DNA from: Comamonadaceae bacterium
GTDB lineage: Bacteria; Pseudomonadota; Gammaproteobacteria; Burkholderiales; Burkholderiaceae_C
Assembly (NCBI GenBank): GCA_947443645.1
Contig: CANEXF010000014.1
Span: 23,745-87,744, forward strand
Length of the DNA: 64,000 nucleotides
Reading direction: 5' to 3'
Shown here one piece after another: positions 61,719 to 64,000 of this stretch; the first letter of the stretch is position 1, and each line of letters starts with the position of its first letter. The notes under the pieces are model-generated. The model searched no databases, had not been told where the DNA came from, and saw nothing but the letters and a program-made list of their open reading frames with translations. Made by a program: the position numbers and the translations under genes.

Positions 61719-62407
61719 GACGGACAGGCCCGCTCTGGCTGCGCGCGCCGCATGGCGGCCAGCAGCGCAGCGCTGCTGAGCACCGCACCAAAAATGCCGC
61801 CTTCGACCGCCATCATGTCCAGCGCGGGCTGCTGCAGCTGCGGCTCGGACGCCGCGCAGGCATCGCTGACCGTGATGCAGCGGTAGCCCAGGTCGGTTGC
61901 CGCACGCGCCGTGCTGTGCACGCAAACCTCGGTGGTGACGCCGCAGACAATCAGCGTCTGGATGGCATTGCTTCGCAGTATCTGGTCCAGGTCGGTTTGA
62001 TGAAATGCGCTGTAGCCCGGCTTGTCGATGACCAGCTCGGCCGCTGCAACCGGCATCTCGTCGATGATGTCGTGCCCCCATTCACCGCGCACCAGCAAGC
62101 GCCCCAGCGGGCCCGGCGCGCCTATTTCTGCGCCCGCTGCGCGGCTGCGTGCCAGCTTGATGGGCGGGCAATCCGACAGGTCGGGCCGGTGACCTTCGCG
62201 CGTGAAGATCACGCGTGTGCCGCCAGCACGCGCCCAGGCCAGCAAGGCCTGCACAGGCGCAATCACGCGCCGCAGCCGCGCAACGTCCACGCCGGCGCGC
62301 GCCGCATAACCGCGCGCGTCGAGAAAGTCGCGCTGCATGTCTATCACCAGCAAGGCGTATGTTGCAGGCAGCGGCATGGCGGCAGCGCCCGGTTCAGCTG
62401 AACTCAT
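61715..62407 (-). CDS. Isochorismatase-family cysteine hydrolase, biuret-hydrolase-like
   Basis: 230 residues with the catalytic triad Asp23 (VIDMQRDFL), Lys129 (IDKPG) and Cys162 (GVTTEVCVHST). FTREGHRPDLSD, then GAPGPLGRLLVRGE and GGIFGAV closely follow my recollection of biuret hydrolase (BiuH); N-carbamoylsarcosine amidase and ureidoacrylate hydrolase are in the same superfamily. It overlaps creatininase by 14 bp and the lactonase gene by 4 bp. The substrate is probably a carbamoyl amide, which would fit creatinine- or ureide-type compounds. Confidence 0.88.
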   Translation of the reverse strand: MSSAEPGAAAMPLPATYALLVIDMQRDFLDARGYAARAGVDVARLRRVIAPVQALLAWARAGGTRVIFTREGHRPDLSDCPPIKLARSRAAGAEIGAPGPLGRLLVRGEWGHDIIDEMPVAAAELVIDKPGYSAFHQTDLDQILRSNAIQTLIVCGVTTEVCVHSTARAATDLGYRCITVSDACAASEPQLQQPALDMMAVEGGIFGAVLSSAALLAAMRRAQPERACPS

Positions 62408-63158
62408 GGGACACGGCGGCGGCCATGCGTTCTGCGAGCTCGGCGGCCATCACCGCGCCCTTTTGCGCGCTGGAGCCTTTGGCCGATGACAGCACGCCAG
62501 ACAGCGGCACCCAGTTCTTGCGCGTGGGGTAGACGTCATAGGGCGGAAAATCCGCCGGGCCATCATCGGGTATCAAATCTATGCGCACCAGGCTGGAGTG
62601 GTAATGCAGCATCATGGAGGTTTCAATCACCGCCGCGTGCTCCAGCGCAAAGCCCGGGAAACCATTCGGAAAGACGCTGGCCAGCGTCGCCTCGGTCAGA
62701 AAATCCCAGTACTCCAGCCGCATCACCTGCAGCTTGGTCGCAGGCCCCAGGTCGCGCAAGCCAAGGTCTATACCCTCGATCAGAAACCACTGGTTTTCAT
62801 AGTGGCCGTTGACGATGACCAGCTTGGTCGCGCCATGCCTGGCGAACTCGCGCACGGCATCGCGCACCGAGCCAATCAGCGTTGCGGCATCAACACTGGT
62901 GGTGCCGCAAAAATGCTGGCCACCGCCGCACTTGGGTTGCGACTTGTAGCCATAAGACAGTGTGGGTGCCACCAGACCGCCAACCAGCGCGGCGGTGTCT
63001 GCCGCCACCGCAGCCGACAGCAAGCCGTCGGTGCCCAGAGGCAGATGCGGGCCATGCTGCTCAAGCGCGCCCACAGGCAGAAAAATCGGTGGCTGGTCAC
63101 GCTTGATGCGGGCCTCGTAGTCAAGCCATGAAAGCTGGTTCATCCAGACGGTGCTCAT
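62394..63158 (-). CDS. Creatininase-family amidohydrolase
   Basis: 254 residues. The metal ligands known for Pseudomonas creatininase are conserved with a one-residue offset: Glu33 and His35 (GALEQHGPH), Asp44, His119 and Glu121 (VNGHYENQ). GYKSQPKCGGGQHFCGTTS and DFPPYDVYP also match true creatininases. The reaction may be reversible opening of creatinine to creatine or of a similar cyclic amide. It overlaps the DMT permease gene by 4 bp and the cysteine hydrolase by 14 bp. Confidence 0.9.
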   Translation of the reverse strand: MSTVWMNQLSWLDYEARIKRDQPPIFLPVGALEQHGPHLPLGTDGLLSAAVAADTAALVGGLVAPTLSYGYKSQPKCGGGQHFCGTTSVDAATLIGSVRDAVREFARHGATKLVIVNGHYENQWFLIEGIDLGLRDLGPATKLQVMRLEYWDFLTEATLASVFPNGFPGFALEHAAVIETSMMLHYHSSLVRIDLIPDDGPADFPPYDVYPTRKNWVPLSGVLSSAKGSSAQKGAVMAAELAERMAAAVSHEFS

Positions 63159-64000
63159 AGTTTCTCCTTGTACTCAGTTGGGCCGGCATCGGTCGCCTCC
63201 AGCAAAGAGGCTGCAGCAATCAGCATGCCACCCAGCCACATGCGCGGCAGCATCTGTTCGTCGCCAAACCAGGTCACCGTCAGGACGGCGACCAACAGTT
63301 CGGTAATCAGGATCACGCCGGCACGGCCAGTCTCCAGATGGGTGACGCCGTATTGCCAGGTGGCCGTGGCCAGGACCATCCAGCCGAAACCATAGGCCAG
63401 CAGCGCCAGCCCGAGCCCGGCGCTGATGGCCGGCAGCGGCAGGCCCTGCCAACCCACGGTCAGCGCTGACAGCAGGCCGCAGCCCATGAACACCACCACC
63501 GTCTTCGAACGCATGGGCACAGACTGGGTAGCGCGCGATATCAGGTTGTTGCCGGCAAACGCCAGGCCCGCCGACAGCGCCAGCAGGTCAGCGGTGCTCA
63601 AGGCCGCAGTGAACGCGTCGGCCCCGCCTATGACCAGCCACAGGCCCGCCAGTGCCAGACCGACCGCCAGCATGCGCCTGCCGCTGAGGGGCTCGCCCAG
63701 AAACAGCCGGCCACCGAGCACGGACCACACCGGCGAGAGGTAAAACAGCAGCATCACGCGTACCACATCGCCAAGCAGCAAGGCGTTGATGAAGGCGGTG
63801 TTGGCCCAGCCGCCGACCAGCGCAAGCAGCAGCAAGAGCGCGGCTTGAGAGCGCCAGGCGGCCCGCTCGCGCCACAGAAAGTACACACCAGCAAGACCTA
63901 CCGGGCCGTAACTAAGCAGCGTCAGGTAAGGGCCGGACAAGCCCGCGGCGGCGAAGGCCTTGACCGGCCACCAGGTCAGCCCCCACAGCGAGGCCGAGAA
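63155..64000 (-). CDS. EamA/DMT-family permease (5' end cut by window edge)
   Basis: 282 codons are visible and the frame is open through the right edge (SLWGLTWWPVKAFAAAGL precedes the first in-window TTG). Two EamA repeats; VRVMLLFYLSPVWSVLGGRL closes the first. It is a paralog of the permease at 54472-55359. As the first visible gene of the creatininase operon it may move the cyclic amide or a product. The true start is beyond the window. Confidence 0.9.
   Translation of the reverse strand, partial: FSASLWGLTWWPVKAFAAAGLSGPYLTLLSYGPVGLAGVYFLWRERAAWRSQAALLLLLALVGGWANTAFINALLLGDVVRVMLLFYLSPVWSVLGGRLFLGEPLSGRRMLAVGLALAGLWLVIGGADAFTAALSTADLLALSAGLAFAGNNLISRATQSVPMRSKTVVVFMGCGLLSALTVGWQGLPLPAISAGLGLALLAYGFGWMVLATATWQYGVTHLETGRAGVILITELLVAVLTVTWFGDEQMLPRMWLGGMLIAAASLLEATDAGPTEYKEKL

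Overview
This 64 kb chromosomal window looks like a betaproteobacterium of the order Burkholderiales, most likely family Comamonadaceae (Polaromonas/Rhodoferax relatives). The inference rests on high GC, the mreBCD-mrdA block divergent from gatCAB, a Bug/TctC-type solute receptor, Liv-type transporters next to aromatic-acid genes, and two dispersed palindromic repeat families of a kind I associate with this family. No tRNA, rRNA, insertion sequence, prophage or CRISPR array was seen.

Layout. 1-11.5 kb (minus): an operon for side-chain beta-oxidation of a cinnamate-type acid: enoyl-CoA hydratase, feruloyl-CoA synthetase-like ligase, thiolase, short-chain dehydrogenase, 4-hydroxybenzoyl-CoA-type thioesterase, branched-chain-type ABC transporter (with a LivM-LivG fusion) and an acyl-CoA dehydrogenase cut by the left edge. 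11.5-23.6 kb: housekeeping genes: a TSUP permease, mrdA-mreD-mreC-mreB (cell shape), gatCAB (tRNA-dependent amidation), a DUF4124 protein, pyrE and xth. 23.7-24.3 kb: a chromosomal ccdAB toxin-antitoxin pair with a perfect palindromic operator. 24.7-27.7 kb: a 2-oxoacid dehydrogenase E1 alpha/beta pair, a stand-alone lipoyl domain and a lipoate-ligase-like protein, with no E2 or E3. 27.7-35.4 kb (minus): an atzF - NitT/TauT-type ABC transporter - atzG - atzE - atzH - gntR operon, which suggests degradation of carboxybiuret/allophanate-type ureides. 35.6-44.9 kb: an M48 protease, an AmpG-like permease, a two-component system, waaF, a zinc-ribbon protein, ilvE and radA. 44.9-51.9 kb: a probably accessory block (P-type ATPase, CDF exporter, TctC receptor, PanE-like reductase, DMT permease) between radA and alr. 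51.9-55.9 kb: alr, lplT, a second DMT permease and glutathione peroxidase. 55.9-59.1 kb: glcE and glcF around a YoaK-family gene, without glcD. 59.2-64 kb (minus): a tightly overlapping operon of DMT permease, creatininase, biuret-hydrolase-like cysteine hydrolase, metallo-beta-lactamase lactonase, an unrecognised protein and an SMP-30 lactonase.

The most unusual signal is the behaviour of the repeats. A GC-rich element of about 84 bp with a CCCCC-CGA-GGGGG core (family A here) lies against stop codons in a constant orientation at five gene ends. It is also inserted in frame inside three conserved proteins, the exonuclease Xth, the sensor kinase (two perfect tandem copies plus part of a third) and RadA, each time in what should be a surface loop. 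A second family of about 50-60 bp (family B) is read in frame in GatA and GlcE, supplies the stop codon of GlcF and forms the AtzG/AtzE junction. The repeats therefore appear to be a source of new peptide segments as well as intergenic DNA. Assignments come from reading the sequence and from recalled family motifs; no database search was possible.
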